DNA of 64,000 nt from Tyto alba (taxonomy: Eukaryota; Chordata; Aves; Strigiformes; Tytonidae), in assembly GCF_018691265.1 (NCBI RefSeq), contig NW_024881279.1, positions 7,159,243 through 7,223,242 on the forward strand, given 5' to 3'. Positions within the stretch are counted from its first letter, which is position 1; each line of letters starts with the position of its first letter. The notes below the pieces were generated by a model. It worked only from the letters and a program-made list of their open reading frames with translations. It was not told the origin of the DNA and did not search any database. The position numbers and the translations under genes are program-made. Below, one piece after another: positions 1 to 13,431 of this stretch.

Positions 1-291
1 AAACTGGTGCAGAATTAGAAAGAAGCACTCTTCTTCTACAGTCTCTTAGTCTCTCAAACTCTCTCTTCCTTTTTTTCTCTCTCAGATCTTTTAATTGAAA
101 CTAAGGTGTTATATATAAAAATTGCTAGGAAAACTATATTCTTTGATTTCAGTTTAGGATTTTATGAAATTATGTCATTCAGATTTTCACATCATAACTG
201 TGTTTGAGCTTTAGTGAAAAGGAGAATTATCTATAACGTTTCCTTTTGTATCTGGCTGCTGAAAAAAATACATAAGATGTTTCTCTTTCAG
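1..291 (+). other. CNOT6: CNOT6 intron (3' part)
   Basis: Intronic DNA upstream of the first exon in the window. It contains a short CT-rich tract near 45-85 and ends in a pyrimidine-rich acceptor at 281-291. No coding segment is seen. Confidence 0.85.
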
Positions 292-446
292 ATTTACTTT
301 GGTTCAGAAACATACTGTTGAGTTCAATCAACTAGCTATGGCAAACTCGGAAGGTTCAGAAGCTATGCTGAACAGAGTTATGACAAAAGATAACATTGGA
401 GTTGCTGTGTTGTTAGAACTGCGAAAGGAATTGATAGAAATGTCAT
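292..446 (+). CDS. CNOT6: CNOT6 coding exon (fourth from last)
   Basis: The acceptor ttctctttcag precedes the exon and the donor is GTAAGT. It encodes FTLVQKHTVEFNQLAMANSE and continues through the NRVMTKDNIGVAVLLELRKE segment of the nuclease domain. The exon begins one base before a codon boundary and ends one base into a Ser codon (phase 1). Confidence 0.93.
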
Positions 447-3400
447 GTAAGTCCTATTTAGTTTAATTTTTTAATAGATTGTATTTTGTACATGAAAAAA
501 AACTTTTGTCATAGTAAACCAGAGAAACTAGGTTCTACAGATGAATATAACTCTGCACATTGTAGGCTCAGACAAATTTATTTCCAAAGAGGATTTGGGT
601 AAAGTGATATTGCTTAAATGATGAAGATTTGTTTTTTTCCACTTATACCTTTCTGCTTAAAAAATACAAAAACTTGAGTCTGAGTGATTTTTGCATGATA
701 CTTTATGTACAGGTATCAGAGAATCAGTTGGTGTTAGTTGTGTGTTTCTGGGTCATGTATCTGCATCATTTTAGCTTGTTATTTTCTTCACTGTCATGCT
801 TATACAACCTGTTTGTTCTGCCCTGTCATTCTTAATTTAGGAAATGTAAATTGGCTTTACAAGTATCGCAGTGGGTACCTACTCAACCCGTGTTATATTT
901 ATCCAAATGTTATTTTATATAATTCAGATTCTAACGAACAAGCCTTTTAAGAAGCACTTCTAGCAAGAGAGGTAACTTAAAATGTGGATCACTTAAAATT
1001 CAGAGCTCCTTGCTTAATAAGACAAGAGCAGTGCCTGTTTACTATCAAAACATGAAGAGAACTGTTGTAATTTTTTAGAACAACACTATTTGCCTGTAAT
1101 TAGAATTATATGTTATTTATGTTAATTCATAGTATTCTTAGATACGTAACCGTTACCTGTAACAAGACAGTCTGTCTGATAATGGTCTTGAATGTGGAAC
1201 ACAATTACTCCAAATGCTTTCTATCAACTCAAATACTTAGTAGATGTAAGAGGAGTTTTACGACCTTAAATTAAATGTTTTTTTCCTCTCCTCAAACACC
1301 TTGTTTAAAATTCAATAATAGTGTTTTCTGTTGCTGACCATGTAAGGTAAATACCTGATTTTAAATTTTAGCTGGAAAGCCACATCTTGGGATGGAAAAG
1401 CAGCTAGTACTTGTAGCTAATGCACATATGCATTGGGACCCAGATTATTCTGATGTGAAGCTTGTTCAGACTATGATGTTCCTGTCCGAGGTAAAGAACA
1501 TTATTGATAAAGCTTCTCGTAGTCTCAAACCTGGTGTTTCGGGAGAACTTGGAACCATTCCACTTGTACTGTGTGCAGATCTCAATTCTCTACCAGACTC
1601 TGGTAAGAGTTCTATTTCTTATTTTTCAGACTGTTTCAAGTGTGTAACAATTTAAATGTTAAAGTCTCACTTTTTAAAGGAGCTTTCAATTTAGAGAATA
1701 CATTGTTTGATATCATACGCTCTGAAGGTACTAAGGAAATAGAAGGAGGAGTGAGAAGACAGAACTTTCTTTTGTGAGTGACCTTATTGCCTATGCAGTA
1801 GTATAGCTACATCTCGTCTTTCAGAAGCATTTTTATTGTTATCTTACAATACAGGAATGGAAAGGAGGAAGATATCTTCCAAAAATAACTGGTAACATGA
1901 GTATGTTGCTGATAATTGTGTTTTCTTAACTGTAAGTGTGAGAAGATAGGTTCTTCTCTTTAAAGTTGCCACCATACAATCATTTTCTGCAGCTCAGTTG
2001 TTTTAGGACTTCTAAAACTCAATACATCTCCTACCAGAAAAGGATTCTTCCTTCTTTACCAGCCTACAACCTTTTTTTTTTTTTTTTTTTTTTAATTTCC
2101 ACTTGGTGCCAACTTTATAAAGGGCAAGAAAAGAACAGATTCAGTGATCGCCTTCTTGGCTTTTTCAGGTACCCAGTTGAACTGCTGAACTCAAGGCCCA
2201 TCCTTCCTTCTTATTGCTAGTTGTCCAATACAGTAATCTCCATTCTTGGTCCCCCTTCCTTTTGGACTCTGCTTGGCAACTCTTAACATATGTTAGGGTT
2301 GATAGGAACAGTTACAGCTCTGCATTAATGGAAATTTTGTTCTTTTTGATACCAGGAAGACAAATATCACTAGTGACTATTGCAGTAGCCAGTTCATGTG
2401 TCTGATTGTGTCTTCAGAACAACTAATTGCTGCTTTTATATTCTAGAACCTTAATACAGCTATTCTGAAATTAAGAGGCACATTCATAGTTTTCCAGGAC
2501 ATAAATCTTGTCAGTTTGGTTTTGCAACCTCGTTAAAGTTAACTTTATTTGAAGTAGTGTTACAAAAGTTGACTTTTTTGCAACATTTTATCTGAAAAAC
2601 ATTAAAAGCCAGGAGTTGAGCATAGAGATTAGGAGAGGAGGAAGATGACTACCTAGCATCTGTAGAATTTTATTTACACTTTTTTCATCTTCCACCCCTA
2701 GTCTGTACCTTATTAACCTTTCCATTTTTTCTGATCAACGCATGTCTTTTTGTTCTAGGTGATGTTTGTTCTTGACATACATATACATTGTTTTGCAATG
2801 TTAAAAGAACTACTGCTGACTGCATTGTGTATGTGTTAAGGTTTTGCTTATATAAAGCATAAAGTTGCATGTATGACTTGAAGTACCTACACACTTATTT
2901 GCTGAATGCTTATTAATACCTTCTTGTGTGTATGTGTGTCTCCTTATAGGTGTTGTTGAGTACTTGAGCACTGGTGGAGTGGAAACAAACCACAAAGATT
3001 TTAAGGAACTGAGATACAATGAAAGTCTTACTAACTTCAGCTGTAATGGAAAAAATGGAACAACAAATGGAAGAATTACACATGGTTTCAAGTTGAAGAG
3101 TGCCTATGAGAATGGTCTAATGCCTTATACAAATTACACATTTGACTTCAAGGTAGGGATTTGGCTGACATTTTGGAAAAGCTTTCCAGTTTTGAATTTT
3201 AACTAATGTGATTCGCTGTACAAAACTGTTTAACAAAGAAATTAATCTGTTTGGGTAGCTAACAGTAAATTCACCAAGTTTGTATTTAAAACATCTCAAG
3301 CTAGAGTGCCCAGCACTTCAGTCTCCTAGAAACAAAATTTTCCTTTCTTGTTAGTAACTTGCAATAGATTTGCAAGAGTTTGGGTCGCTGTTAGCTTTCC

Positions 3401-4059
3401 CTGTAAATAGGAAGATTTTGTATGTTAATACTCCAAGCTAAATTAAATAGTACAGCAGGGGCACATAAACTGTCAACTGCAAGGAAATAATCCATGTTGT
3501 TACTGGAAAACTCTCAGTGCTCTGTTGCCTAGGGGAAACAAAGATGATTCTTTTCCTCTTCAAAATCAGATAAATACCATTTGAAGCTGTGTAGGAGGTT
3601 GGAAATTGCAACCCACAAAATCATAGCAGAAGTAATACAGGGTGGCTTTCCCTTTTGTTTTCCTAATCTGTATCAAGCAACCCATGGGATATAGGAAATA
3701 GAAGTCACCTAAATGGATGATGTGCTATAGAGAAGGAATGGTGGCATTTCTTTTACTTGTAATCCTGAGCTCACCTTTTGTTTGGAGGAATATCTTGACT
3801 CAAGAATATATACTAATAATCAATTTTATTTCTTCTCTCATTTTAGGGTATTATTGACTACATCTTCTACTCTAAACCTCAGCTAAACATACTTGGCATT
3901 CTTGGACCTTTGGATCATCATTGGTTAATAGAGAACAATATAAGTGGTTGTCCACATCCACTCATCCCTTCTGACCACTTCTCACTTTTTGCACAACTGG
4001 AGCTTTTGCTGCCTTTCCTGCCTCCTGTAAATGGAATCCATCTCCCTGGCAGGAGGTAG
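292..4059 (+). CDS. CNOT6: CNOT6, CCR4-NOT transcription complex subunit 6, C-terminal half (4 exons)
   Basis: CNOT6 (CCR4a) is an Mg-dependent 3'-5' poly(A) exonuclease of the CCR4-NOT complex that starts cytoplasmic mRNA decay. Coding exons are 292-446, 1372-1602, 2950-3152 and 3847-4059 (TAG at 4057-4059). All junctions are GT/AG and in phase, and together they give about 266 residues, roughly the second half of a protein of about 557. The exonuclease-endonuclease-phosphatase fold is visible: CADLNSLPDSG carries the family's catalytic Asp and Asn, and PSDHFSL carries the catalytic His. The ending HLPGRR is typical. I chose CNOT6 over the paralogue CNOT6L because of segments such as EVKNIIDKASRSLK, STGGVETNHKDF and PHPLIPSDHFSLFAQ, from memory of both proteins. 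The leucine-rich-repeat half and the first catalytic Glu lie left of the window. Confidence 0.96.
447..1371 (+). other. CNOT6: CNOT6 intron
   Basis: AT-rich intron of 925 bp. I see no coding sequence or recognisable element. Short open frames here have no splice context. Confidence 0.85.
1372..1602 (+). CDS. CNOT6: CNOT6 coding exon (third from last)
   Basis: This 231-nt exon encodes SGKPHLGMEKQLVLVANAHM and continues to CADLNSLPDSG, which holds the Asp-Leu-Asn active-site triplet. The acceptor tract (ttttaaattttag) is AT-rich and the donor is GTAAGA. Phase is 1 on both sides. Confidence 0.95.
1603..2949 (+). other. CNOT6: CNOT6 intron with poly-T tract
   Basis: Intron of 1,347 bp holding a T run of about 22 bases near 2071-2093. 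Otherwise AT-rich, with no coding sequence seen. Confidence 0.85.
2950..3152 (+). CDS. CNOT6: CNOT6 coding exon (second from last)
   Basis: The acceptor is tccttatag and the donor is GTAGGG. The exon encodes VVEYLSTGGVETNHKDFKEL and continues to LMPYTNYTFDFK, a substrate-groove region conserved in CCR4 nucleases. It ends on a codon boundary. Confidence 0.95.
3153..3846 (+). other. CNOT6: CNOT6 intron
   Basis: Last intron of the gene, 694 bp. I see nothing else in it. Confidence 0.85.
3847..4059 (+). CDS. CNOT6: CNOT6 terminal coding exon
   Basis: The acceptor is ctctcattttag. The exon encodes GIIDYIFYSKPQLN and continues to HPLIPSDHFSLFAQ, with the catalytic His in SDH, and ends LPGRR-stop. 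The stop codon TAG is at 4057-4059. Confidence 0.95.
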   Translation, partial: GIIDYIFYSKPQLNILGILGPLDHHWLIENNISGCPHPLIPSDHFSLFAQLELLLPFLPPVNGIHLPGRR

Positions 4060-6126
4060 TCAAGTACATTTTAGAGGGCAACCTCAATCTAACTTGTACA
4101 ATTGTAAAATCTGAATATAGAGGAGTGAGGTATGGCCAACAGGGATTTTTTTTCTTAATAATCTTAATCTTAAATCTAATTATTTGCTAAAGACATAGTA
4201 AAAGCCAGGTGCTATCAACAGACACAATTCTGAGCCCAATATACTTTGTATACTGTTTGTCAGCAATTGGTGCATTTTGCACCTTTAATACGTTACAATT
4301 AACCTTCCTGTTTCTTCTATCCAACATGACATTTTCATGCCTTGAAATAGGGAATTGTTATACAGTATATTCTCTTTGCACAGTTATCTGTAGCACTACT
4401 TTTTTGAGGCCAGTAGGAACATCCACAGAACATTCTTCTGTACTTCACTCCCTCCTTTTTCAGACTTGTTTGTAAAATATAGAATTTGAATTTAGCCTTT
4501 ATTGATTGTATATGAACAACAGAAAACCTGATTTATGAGATTTTGTACTTTAAAAAAAGAAAAATCAGATTTGGAAAATGATTGTATTGTAAACTAAGGC
4601 TAAATTTTTATCTGTTTTCATGTGTTATAAAGGCCAGCTTGTAAAAGAGGTTGTCACAGGTTTTCTCTGCTAATGATTTGCACTGTTAGGGTTTTGTTAG
4701 CCCTTTTGTACTACTTTTATGTTCAATTGAGAACGTTGCTTTTAAAATCCAAACCTATAAAATCTTAATATCTTACAGAGATAACGAAATACATTCTGTC
4801 TATTTCTCATTTAAAAAAAAAAAAAAAAGAGAGAAAAGCATGGAGTTCTCGCAGAACAGATAAGCTAAGCAGTGAATATAAGTAGACCTGTATGGATTGA
4901 AAGTTATTGCTGATGTGTATACCCTCAGATATTTTTCTCATCTCTAACTTTTGAAGTAAAATTTAGGAATACTTGTGTACAGCTTCTTCATTTCTGTTTT
5001 AAATACTTGTCCTATCTCCACTGTGCCTGCTTAAATTTGTTCTCAACTAGCACTGCCTGTGCATGCAGAGAGATCCTGTGCATCCTCTTTTATTTTTTTT
5101 AAATAATGTTAACACTTGTGAAAATTTTATGAAGATACTTTTGTATAAGCTGTGGCATCTTTTTTTCCTTTGTGAAGCATTGAATATCACACTTTTTGAA
5201 CATGTTCAGGTTATGGGTACACAGTTTCTAGCTTCTAATACCCATGCACTGCTTCTTTCAGTGTCATTGCACAGTGCAGTTTTTCCCACTAAGAATTACT
5301 ATCATGTGAATTCTCTTTCATTTAAGTGTGTTCCTCAGTTTTGGAGAGTATAATTCCTTGAAGAAAAAAGAAACAACCCCACATTTTCTATTGATGAAGC
5401 AGTGTAAAATAAATGCATTTTCAATACAGGTCCCAAAGACAATTCTTCAGATCATTTTTTTAAAGTGACCAAGTCTTGTTTTAAAGTGTCAAGCAAAAGT
5501 TATAGTGTACCCTCAGTGCCATTTGTGTCACGAAGCCAAGTATATAACAGCTTATAAATTTAACTTGTCTATTTCTATCTAAAAGGGAGAATTTATCATC
5601 TCCTTAAACTAATACAAGTTGAATAATCAATGTAGAAAAAAAAAAATGTGAGATAGAGAGCTTGGTCTTAAACAGCTTTTGTTTCAGCTGCGGGCAGGGA
5701 AGCAAAAGGACACTGAGCATTAAGAGAAAACTTTCTAAATATTGTGAATTTTTATATATAAGAGAGTGGATTGGTAATAATGAATCAAAATTTTATTGAA
5801 AAGTAGTCAGCACATAAGTGTGCTCAAACAGTTCTGTTTTAATCTGAAAGTAAAAATTACAAACAGTTCTGATATGTAAAATGTACATTTTAAAATTTCA
5901 ATATGAGAAATTTTGATCTTGAATCCTTGTCTGGGACCTGATCTCTTGGGATTATTTTGTTTTGGTTTTAGTTGTGAAAACACCAAACATGTCCAGTTTA
6001 TAATCAGTACATTGAAATGCTGGTAGTATTGCTGTAGTAGACTTAATGCGTAGTGTTATTTTTTTTTCTGTTTGTTTTTTGGGTTTTTTTGTAAAGTGTG
6101 AATAAAAGGTGTTTTACTCCTGTTTC
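4060..6126 (+). other. CNOT6: CNOT6 3' untranslated region
   Basis: AU-rich DNA directly after the stop codon. Candidate poly(A) signals AATAAA lie at 5408-5413 and 6101-6106. The second is followed within 20-45 bases by a T/GT-rich stretch (gtttcc, tgtcttgg), so I take about 6,126 as the most likely end. A 16-A run near 4813 and T runs near 6060 lie inside. Long 3'UTRs are usual for this gene. The end is inferred, not observed. Confidence 0.6.
6101..6106 (+). terminator. CNOT6: Candidate CNOT6 poly(A) signal AATAAA
   Basis: Canonical hexamer followed by a GT-rich downstream element at about 6120-6145. It is the best of three hexamers (5408, 6101, 7892). Confidence 0.5.
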
Positions 6127-7891
6127 CTTAATGATGTCTTGGTAATGTACATCATGATAATTTCCAGTGATGATGAGCCAAATCAGCTTGTCAGACTGAG
6201 CAAACTTATTTTTCTTTTCTGATTATCTGGATTGTGTAATGAGTCCAGAAAGCTTTACAGAAGGGGAAGGGAAGCACTTACTCATTTTGTATTTCTTAGA
6301 GGGGGATAATTTACTTTAATAGATGCTGGAGCTTGAGTGCACTTGTTAGATTCTAAAGGTTTGAGCTTTATCCAATATGTGTTCTCCTGTATTGCTTAGT
6401 CTTAAAAAATATTTGAATTTATGACAGCATGTTAAGATAGGGCCCCTTCTGCTTTTGGAGTCTGTTCCTGCTTAGTCACCTTACAGGCTAAGGGTCCATT
6501 TAAATAACCGTTTCCTCCAGCTTTTCTATTAGTCCATTATGTCCCAATCAAAAACCCACTGAATACATTGCAGACACTCCTTTTGACTTCACTGGGTTTT
6601 AACTGGACTGCAGCTATGACTCAGGGGCTGAAGGAAGGAGAAATATTTTGAATATAGGGAAAGATCAGATGGCACCAAAACAGAGCTGAGATAAACTTTG
6701 TCAAGCAATCTTTCAAAGAAAATATATTCCTGTGTCAAACAAATCTAACTCAGAAGTCTCAATTTCCAGCTATAACATAGAATAAGGCAATAAACTGTGT
6801 CTTCACAAAATCAAAATGTTTGTTTCATAGTTTTTAACATAAAATGGTTCTTTGCAATATTTTATTTGAGGTGGTTTTGGGTGTTGCCATAATGTAACTT
6901 CAGTGTTCTTCTTGTAAAAGCACATTCAGCAGAAGTCACAGAACGTCCTTGGGGTTAAAAGAATTTATTTAGGTTAGACCAGGCTTTTTTCCACTTAAAG
7001 TACAGTCAGCCATATCTTGTCTAGTTTTATTTACATTTACCAAGAATTCTGGGTGTCAAAGTGTAAATTGAAATATACCTTTAACTAAAAGAATTGGTTA
7101 GAATAAAAGACTAATATCACAAGTTACTGCTTTTAACATAACACGAGTAGGGGGGGGAAGCATATAAGTCAGTGCGTGCGGTAATTATTTTGTCCTTTTA
7201 GCAGATAAAAAAAAAAGTAAATTTGGCTAGCCTTTGACAAAACTGACTTTAAGAACATTGTATGTTTGCATCTTTGATAAAACTGTAGCAACTCTCTCGA
7301 GGTTTTTTTTAGAGAAGACTTAGAAAATAGCTTATGGTTTGCTTTTTCAACCCCACAAAACCTGTATGAAAGACAAAATAATTACAACACCACTGGGGGG
7401 GAAAAAACCCAACTAATTACACTGTAAAACTTAAAAAACTTCAGTTAACCGCTTAAGTAGCAAGCCTTTTTCATCCAGCCACACACAGTATTTTTTAGTA
7501 TGTTAACTGCTATTCTTTTCCTTTGGTTGCATAAATTTGTAACACTTAAGTGTCTTGGTATGTTTAAGTAGTGTCTAAAATAGAATACCTTAGTCTTTAT
7601 TCACAGTACTTCTGTATAATGTGTAATGCACTGGACTAACTCTTGTTTACCATTCATGTAACAAAAACCAGCACATTATCTGCACTAAGCTCAAAGAATG
7701 TTGCATTTGTCTATAGGCAGCTCTTCAATAAGATAAATGGGAAACTGAATATGGTCTGATGGTAAACAAGGGCTTTTACTGTTCTCTTCAGTGGAACTTT
7801 CTTCTTGGTCAAATTTTAACTAGTTAGTATTATATTTATATACAGGGTCTTCTTTTTCTTTACCAATGTATTTTCCTACTCATAGCTGACC

Positions 7892-7897
7892 AATAAA
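7892..7897 (+). terminator. Alternative distal poly(A) signal AATAAA
   Basis: A third canonical hexamer in continuous AT-rich DNA. If used it would extend the CNOT6 3'UTR to about 3.9 kb. The 6,130-7,890 stretch has no other visible content apart from short G8 (7151) and G7 (7396) runs. Confidence 0.3.
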
Positions 7898-8889
7898 TCC
7901 AATATCTGTTTCAAACCTTCTTGAAGTCTAATTCATATTTTAACTTAATTCCTGAAGCTTTTCCTGAAGAGTTGCACCTACAGCCAAAGTGAGTAAAGTG
8001 CGTTAAGGGTAAAATGGAAACATGTAAGAAAATAATCCCAGAAAGACTTTCCTGTACTTTCTGTTACTTTTCTAGATCTGCAGACCAGAAAGCTGCTTGA
8101 ATCAGTTGGGTTTGGATTGCAAAATTAAGACCTGATTAATAATGCCTCCAGAGTTTGTGGAAAACTTGTGTCCAAACCTGCTCAGATCTCAACCCCATGT
8201 CTTCATATCTGGCCATCTTCTGACCTTCCTGAGACAGTTGGGAAGGTCAGTTGTGCAGTGTAGGGTCCACAGGTTTTGTCTGGGTCCTGTAGACCCTGCA
8301 CCTTCCTTCCTCTTCCCACCCCAGAAAGGCCAAAGTAGACTTGGGGTCTGGTAGCAGGAAGGGATTCAAAGGGTTTAATTTACCATGGAAGGGGAACAAA
8401 GTGAAGATTTCTTACTTTTTTTTTTTTTTTTTTCAGGAATGAGATTCAACTAATTGTTGGCCTTAGTTTATTTTAATAACACATTCTTTCTGGGGAGGTT
8501 TCTTCTGTATCAGAGTATATGCGTAAACAGTGCAGACTCTGACATTTTATATGATATTCCCATTACAAACACAAAACTTCTGAACAAACTTGCTGTGTAA
8601 AGCACTGAAGCACACAAGATTTCTCACTGGCACCCCTGCCTCTCTTCAGAACTCATGTTCAGCATATTGGCACTGCTTTGCTTTGAAATAAATAACCTAG
8701 TTCAGTGTTTCCATGAATACCACGTGCCCCAGGGTGTTCAGCTTGTTTGTAGTTTTAAAATCTGCTGTCCTCAAGCAGCTGTAAGTCCCCAACAGAGCGA
8801 TGAGTCCATTACAGACTTCAGCAATGATTTCTCTTTGGTTCTGTCTAGTGGGTGAAGTTTTAATTCCCACCATCACATTGGCAGCCTTG

Positions 8890-8902
8890 CCACTAGATGG
8901 TG
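8890..8902 (+). promoter_or_regulatory. CTCF-like motif, + orientation
   Basis: CCACTAGATGGTG matches most of the vertebrate CTCF core (CCASYAGRKGGC type). The identical 13-mer occurs in inverted orientation at 30266-30278. Binding is inferred only from the motif. Confidence 0.4.
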
Positions 8903-11900
8903 TGTGTAACACAGGCTTCATGTGCGCAGAATGTTGCTGTGAACCTGTCCAGAAGGCAGGGCTTGTAGAATTACTTGGAGTATTTGTGGGAATTCTGGCC
9001 CAGGAACGAACTTTTCCAGTGGCAGCAGTTGGTTTGGTAACATCTATACCGATTAAATATTGGCTTTATAAATCCAGCTGTCATGATGGGAACAAAAATG
9101 ACCTACTTGGTCCTCAGTGGTAAAATCATTCCAGGGCCTTTGCTTGCTCCATTTAATCTTAACATTATGTTTTAAGATGAGTATAGTTGTTACATGGTTC
9201 CAAAGTGGAGTTTCTGAGCTCTTAAATAATATCTGCTAACGTGGCATGTAAGTATTGGGAGACCTATCTGTAGGAAAACTCTGTGCCTGACTTAATGGAG
9301 AGCCTGGTGCCCTGTCCAGAGAGAGCATATGGAAAAAAGAATCTCACTCAAAGACAAAGGATTGAGTTGAGCTTGCGTCCTGTGGTCCTAAGCCAGCTAG
9401 GAGAAAATTTCTTTCTTTAGCTTGCAGTAAAATAATTATAACTATCTTAATATAATTGAATCCCAAAATCACTCTGGCCCAACTCCAAGTTACTGGTCCT
9501 TCATACTCTGTGCCACTGGCACTTCAGTGATAGTACAAAGTTGGATTATAGGGTTCTTACAGGTTGGAAAAATGCCTTGTAGGGTGGGAATTTCCCAAAT
9601 CAGTGCAGGTGACTGCATGGCATTTCTTTTCTGACACAGGTAGAGCATAGGAGCCTTAAAACATCTGAAATCGAGCCTGAAGAGAGAGGAGGAAGGAGAA
9701 GAACCAGAAAAAGATAAGTGGAAAGGACAAGAATATGCAAGGTACATCAGATGACCTTTTGGGAGAAATCATACTTCATTAAAGGTGAGTGTTCTGGTTA
9801 CTTTCTTGCTTTTCATCTTCCCCTCCTAGACCAGAGGCACTAATTGTTCACTCTCTAAATGTTCACTTACTCTGTTTGCATGGAAAGCAGTAAAGCTAAT
9901 TAACCTATGGGGACCTTTGGTGCATTTGAATATTTTCTTATTCCAAAATAAGCCTGGTATTCTCACAGGTTATCAATTTTTAAAAGATAGGAAGGTATGT
10001 TCTGGTTAAATCTTCCCAGCGTGTCAGTGGACAGTATAGATTTCTTTTAAAAATGCTAGATGTTGTAAAAACATACATTACAGAAAATAAAAACTTATAT
10101 ATACTCCTGCTGGGTTTTAATGATCACAGTGATTTAAGCTTCAGCTAATTATTCTTAGCACACTTTCTATTTTCTTAGTTACTTTAGTTTAGTTTTTCTA
10201 GTTTTTTCTAGTTCAAGGCACAGACTGCTCCCTTTGGGTGACAACAGTGAATTAACAGTAGTTTCTCTGCTGTGGCTAACGGTCTTGATAGCTCTTCAGA
10301 GACTGGATTTATTGACTTTATTTCCCTTCTTCCTTTTCAAAAAATAGCATATCAGTGAATAGTCTGCTTTTTGGCCAAGATAGTCAAGACCTGTTTTATC
10401 TAAAGACCCAAACCAAGCTATGTGCTGCTTTTGCTGACCCTGGCAGCAAGACATCACCAAGGTGCAGGTTAGATGGGGGAATGCCTATTGATGCACAAGG
10501 ATTTCTTTCCACCCTGTCCTCCCCTCCCACCTCTCCCAGATAAAGCAGTGGCAGAGGAGTGTTAGGATTGCCTACAAGTTGCTCTCGTGAGCAGTGTGGG
10601 GTGAAGCACCCTGCCTGACACTGTGCCTGGCAATACGGTATCACCCGTGGCAGGGCTGTTGCTTCTAACACGCCAGTCGTTTGACAAGGCTACCCCTTCT
10701 CTTTTCTCGTTTAGTTGTTCTCTGCAGTTTTCTGGGCTCTGTGGGGACATAAGCCAAGCTCCAGTGGTACATCAGAGTGCTTCACCACTCAGCTCAGTTT
10801 CATGGTGTTGGGATGTTGTGAACCCTGTTCTTGTTAGTTGGACTCACGCACTCATGCAGGTCATGGGGCGCGTATGCTGCTGTCATGAAAGAGCTGCTGC
10901 TGAAGCCTCAGAAATATGAATTACAGGTTACCGTGCAAAGGAAGTGAATGGAGATATTTAATATCTGTCTTGGTTAACACCTCTGAAGATTGAGCTTCCT
11001 TTGTCTCAGCACGGTCATGAGTTTTTCCAGTGAATAAGAGCAACTATACTCAGTAGAAAGTCTACGTGCATTGCCCAGAGACAAAGGAGTGAGCCAAACA
11101 TACTTATCTTTCAAACTGCATTTTGATTTTCAGAGTCTCTGTTCATGAACGTATGTATTTTCGTTCCTTTTGCAATGTTTTAAGACAATGTGTAAAACAG
11201 CTGAAGGTTTATACTTCCACAGCTGCCCTCTGGGAGGCTGTACCTCTGTATCAGCATGGGCTATTTCTGCAAACACATTCAGGTATTAAACCGGAAGTAT
11301 TTCTGGTGTAAATTTAAGTAATAGACTACAGGAAGGTCTGGGATTACTCTTGGTAATGTTTTCTCCCTTAGGTGGAATCTTTCATCCAGGGACCAGTGAG
11401 GGAGGAAGTTGATGAACAAATGGTAGAAATTTGGGTCTTGGCCCAAGACAGCCAACAGGAAATTTTCCATTAACTCCACTGGGATTTCACTGGGAAAACA
11501 AATATTCCAGGAGTACAGAAAAATGAAGTTACCACATGTGCATATAGAACAGACTATCTTCCCTGAGATCTGTCCTGACCCACTGAACCACCGCAGGCAG
11601 GGAGGGTGAGTGACCTGCAGCACCAAACATGGGAATTCACATTCCACTGCACTGAGTTTACATTGCTGGGTCCAGGCCTGAGTCTTTGGGGCAGCTGTAC
11701 AATTTAATCAAGCTTTCAGATTTGACAGTGTGAAAACTGTGGTTTCATCTAGTTACATCACTTTCAGTAGACAGCCAGCTTTTTCATTACATTTGTCTTT
11801 GTATTAGTCATGTCCTATAGGAACTATTGAAATGAATAAAGAGAAAGAACCCACACAGCACTGCAGCACGTGCTCCTCTCTCACCACCGCGATACTTTGC

Positions 11901-11979
11901 TGGCTATGAAAAATCTGTTTCTATACATTCATTTTTTCTTATAGGTTTGGCTGATCTTACAAATTCTTCTTCTTCCCCT

Positions 11980-12052
11980 AAGTAAGAATTACTCCCGTTC
12001 TACAGAAAGCAAAAATAACAAGACAGTAACTTGCTGAAGGTCCCAGGTGTCC
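11980..12052 (+). repeat. MIR-like SINE core fragment
   Basis: The stretch from about 11990, with actcccgttctacagaaag and then agtaacttgctgaaggtccc, resembles the classic MIR/CORE-SINE region (attttacag, then taacttgcccaaggtc). It is old and divergent, and I see no target-site duplication. Confidence 0.4.
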
Positions 12053-13431
12053 GGACTGTGGAGCGGGTGATGCCTGTGGTCCCCAGCTCCGGCTCCTCAG
12101 TTGTTTCAGCTCCCTCGTGTCCTGCGGGTGAGCATCAGTCACCTCCCGGGAGCCGAAGTGAGCGGAGGGAACATAACAAGGATGCAATTACTCTGCATTC
12201 AGGTACATGGAATGGTGTGAGAAGAGCACGGAGCTGTGGCCATGTCCTGTCCAGAGTACCTCTCCACAGCATGTTGAGCAATGTGCCTTCAGTCCTCTCC
12301 TGTCCCCAGTGGGGGAAATGTGTGTGGTGCAGCGTTTTATTTTCTTAGTGATTTTAAAAATACTCTACTGCTGGCATGGAATGCTTTGTACAAGGTTCTG
12401 AAAGCAGTGGCTCCTTAAATATGCCTGCAAAGTCCATGATCCATAAAGATACATAAATCTGTGTTGTCTGCTGAAGTACAATGGAGCTGAAATAGCCTGG
12501 GAGCTAGTGCAGATCAGGATGTGCGTGCTTGTACCCGAAGCAGTAAAATCTTATAGTCCAAGTTATGATCCAAGTGAGGAACACTTCTCTATTATTAAAA
12601 AAAAAAAAAAAAAGTGACAAACTGCTATGTAAATGTAGCCCTTGATACCGTTAATGAGAAAGGAAAGAATCCTAATAAATCCTAATTAGAGAGTTCTGTC
12701 TTGATACCTAGGTCCTTACAGCCCCACAGTGTCTGAGTCTGACGAAGTTATGGCAGATTGTATTAAGTGTTGCTATTCCTGGAAGAGCGGGAAGTAAGGA
12801 AAATGGGAAACACAATACCATTTTGCAAAACATTTTGAAATTAATTTTTAAATGAAATTGCTAGAATAGACCAAATACCATTGGATGCAGCAGAATTTGG
12901 TAGGGAGGCTGAGGAGGGGGTTTGTTTCCTCGGGAATTTTGGCAGCAGTTGTTTTCATCTTTACTTTCATATACCAAAAATTCCAAGGCAATGGGCATCC
13001 CAAATTTCTGCCAAGCCTAATGGGATGATATTTAAATGTTGACTTGTTTTTCTTTCTATCCCATATTTCTTGCAATGGACTGTAGGAAGAAGGTTTTGTC
13101 TGTGTGCACAGAATCCAAAGATTTCTGCTGCCTGACTGAGACTACCAGGTAATTTTCTGTTGCCAGCATTAGCCTTAGCAAGACATTTTTCTCAGAATCC
13201 TTTTGTTGAAGACAGTGAAATTTAATGAAGTGAACTGATGAGCTGGGAGCAGGTTGTACTACCCTTACTGTCATGTGCAGTGCGTCATGATTTCTGGCCA
13301 ATTGTGCCAGAAGTGTTTTTACAGTATCAGAAAAATGTGCAAAGACTATAGATTTTTGTTGGCATCTTTCTAACAAAAAAGAAAATTTTGGGAAAGATTA
13401 TAATGGGTCCCCCAGTCGCCAGCTACTACAT

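Noticed and set aside
8800..9123. 107-codon + strand frame with Cys-rich part
   Set aside because: No homology recognised, no splice context. The opposite strand is equally open.
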